This document shows positions 62,145 to 64,000 of a DNA stretch of 64,000 nucleotides, piece by piece. How positions within the stretch are numbered: the stretch's first letter is position 1; each line of letters begins with the position of its first letter. The translations under genes were made by a program, and so were the position numbers. Below the pieces are notes generated by a model. That model saw nothing but the letters and a program-made list of their open reading frames with translations, was not told the DNA's origin and did no database searches. The DNA is from Liolophura sinensis (lineage: Eukaryota > Mollusca > Polyplacophora > Chitonida > Chitonidae): positions 42,589,682-42,653,681 of the forward strand of contig NC_088300.1 of the NCBI RefSeq assembly GCF_032854445.1, written 5' to 3'.

Positions 62145-62589
62145 TCATAGAGCCTTATAGTCTCGTACAACCTCGTCTGCCCCGAAAAGGAACAAGGTTT
62201 TGCGATGCTGTGAGTAGATAAGGATGAACCAAGCGGTCTTCCCTGTGGGTTTTGGATGCTCTATAGTAGTATATTCATTGACACGTATGTTCAGTTTTCT
62301 TTCCAGTTCTAGGGCTCTAAAGATGAAGTTCGTGTCGGGGATTTGTCGGTTTAAGATTGGAGTATAACTTCCAAAGTTTGTACGAAACACGCTTTTCTTT
62401 TAATCTAACAACTGGATCTTGACTTCGGAACATTAAGTCTCCTTTGCCTAAAATTTGATCTCTTGAATGTTTTTGGATCTCGACTTTTCTGACATGTACA
62501 TATTTGTGTTGAGTTCGTACCAGTAATCCTCGACCAACTCTTTTGGCCTGATCAGGAATGAAATTGATTACGTCATCAATGAAAGCCGT
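62145..62589 (-). pseudogene. Possible decayed coding fragment, identity unknown
   Basis: Two overlapping minus-strand frames are unusually protein-like. The first is open for 90 codons (62320-62589; motif 'FIDDVINFIPDQAKRVGRGL') and the second for 81 codons (62148-62390; motif 'NIRVNEYTTIEHPKPTGKTA'). They meet at 62320-62390, where the first ends and the second continues, as expected after one frameshift. The first frame extends upstream to about 62.8 kb through in-frame stops with similar composition. I recognise no family, and chance open frames remain possible. Confidence 0.35.
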
Positions 62590-62699
62590 TTATTCCGTTT
62601 GTGTAAGATTGTGAAATTTATGTCTGAATATGCCTGGAATTACGTCAATTGCAAGCGTAATTTAAACACTGGAACCGAGAGCAGCTAAACTATTAGCTC

Positions 62700-64000
62700 A
62701 ATTATTTTCAGTGATCTTGTTTCCAGTGTATGCAGTCACATAAAGTATGTAATTCCATGAAGATACTTTCATGTATGATAATTTGGGGATGTATATTTGT
62801 CCTGTATTGAAATGCTTGTTTATTTGCGGGAGAATTGTGCCTGTGTGTGTGTGTTAGGTAGATGTTCTTCGGGAGTGTTGTTCAAAGGATCTTGTTTAAT
62901 TTCTTTATTTCTCGTGTTTTCACGTAATGTGCATGTGCGGGAACGTATGTGCTCTCGAGAGCCCCATGTGTGTGGTAAGTTTGTTACTGCAGTTTCAAAT
63001 GGAGTTCGTCAATCACTTTCACAAAGCTACGTGCGACATTTATTTGTCGTACGATATTTTGTACGTCACTAATAACGTACCATTGTCCTATATGTGTGAT
63101 GTACAAGTACGACGTCTTTGTGAAAGGGGCCTGTTTCCTGAAAACACTGTTCCTGTCGCTCTTTGAAACCTTTCCTTATATATAGCAAAATCATTAGATG
63201 ACATTTGACGATACATGTATGAAAAGGTTGACGAAGACACGGTTGAACGGCGTTTTGCTGGGCTAAACTTCCTTTTTTAAGAAAAGGGAAGAAGAATGTT
63301 GCGACAGCGTTAATAACGAAACTCGTTCTTTGCATTCGCAGTAAATTTAGTAAGTTACACTTTCCTTTTCAGGCACAGCCTGGTCTGACTTTTGAATTGT
63401 TTTCTTGTAGATTATGCACGCTGTCTTGTTTTCCACCGTGAAAGCGCACAGTGAGGTAAAAGGTATTGAATACCACGCAGTTTCATAGTCCCAAACCCAT
63501 AACCAGCTGTGATACAGGTTAATCTGCTATTTTGTAACTCTTTCTGAAAGAAATTGTTATCCATTAGCAGACTGAAAAACCATAACTACTGGGAAAAGGG
63601 TAGCTAGACGAACGACGTATTTTAACGATCCTTTTAAAAAATATGTATCTATAATTTACACTCACATTGCTTGGTCATGTTAAAGTGTGTACTAGAAAGC
63701 CAGCAAACTGCACTGGTGCAGCCAAAAACCAGTGTATTTTCTTGGGGCACCGAGGTTGGAGGGAGGGGGAGGGTTATGGTAATCTCAGAATTCACTAGGA
63801 TGTACCAGATTAATCGAACAGCATTTTACCACGGGCACTCAGACCTGTTCAGTTCTAGTGCATGCGCTAAAATTTAGCTACAGACATTAAAGGAATAGGT
63901 GTTTTGATTGATTAGGTTATTTACATCATGTTTTAATGGTTTGTTTTGTCTATTTGTCTGGTATGCGTTGAATGGGACTGATCTATATCCGTCGAGTCCT
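62700..64000. other. Non-coding or unresolved right end
   Basis: Around 62.9-63.3 kb several frames on both strands are open for 60-90 codons at once, which indicates a stop-poor composition rather than a gene. No splice-bounded exon, domain or repeat family could be recognised. Confidence 0.4.

Noticed and set aside
63069-63335. 88-codon minus-strand frame near the right end
   Set aside because: All three minus frames and two plus frames are open over the same stretch, so openness carries no information. No domain or splice site supports it.

Overview
The window is nuclear DNA of an animal, most likely a lophotrochozoan and probably a mollusc. The reasons are short exons with GT-AG introns, intronic minisatellites, tRNA-derived SINEs whose tails read like common molluscan repeats, and TTAA-flanked MITEs. 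There is no prokaryotic gene layout, rRNA, functional tRNA or CRISPR array. Coding exons cover only about 6 kb of 64 kb.

Two protein-coding genes can be assembled by hand, arranged head to head. The left gene (minus strand, 29360 down to 1800) has 30 recognised exons whose phases all agree and give 1,373 residues. In order it encodes an LRRNT cap, about 36 leucine-rich repeats, an LRRCT cap, one fibronectin type III domain and a C-terminal fibro-slime (PA14-like) domain. No transmembrane segment is visible, so it is probably a secreted or matrix protein. The signal-peptide exon is not settled; a candidate lies at 30116-30286. This domain combination is the most unusual item in the window.

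The right gene (plus strand, 38471-54576) is the CFIm68 subunit of cleavage factor I (CPSF6). It has 15 coding exons and 606 residues: an acidic N-terminus, an RRM, a long proline-rich region and an Arg-rich RS-like tail. A 3'-UTR intron (54598-55625) and a poly(A) signal near 56028 are likely.

Three tandem arrays in the left gene (97-, 100- and 83-bp units) each contain the 3' splice site and first coding bases of the exon they abut. This looks like one recurring mutational process. The 97-bp array sits on a 35-nt microexon needed to join the fibro-slime domain in frame.

Regions: 1-1799 is non-coding with one dispersed repeat; 1800-29360 is the LRR gene; 30.3-38.4 kb is intergenic with an 89-bp tandem repeat, a TTAA MITE and two SINEs; 38.47-56.06 kb is CPSF6; 56.1-64 kb is non-coding apart from a possible decayed minus-strand coding fragment at 62.1-62.8 kb of unknown identity.
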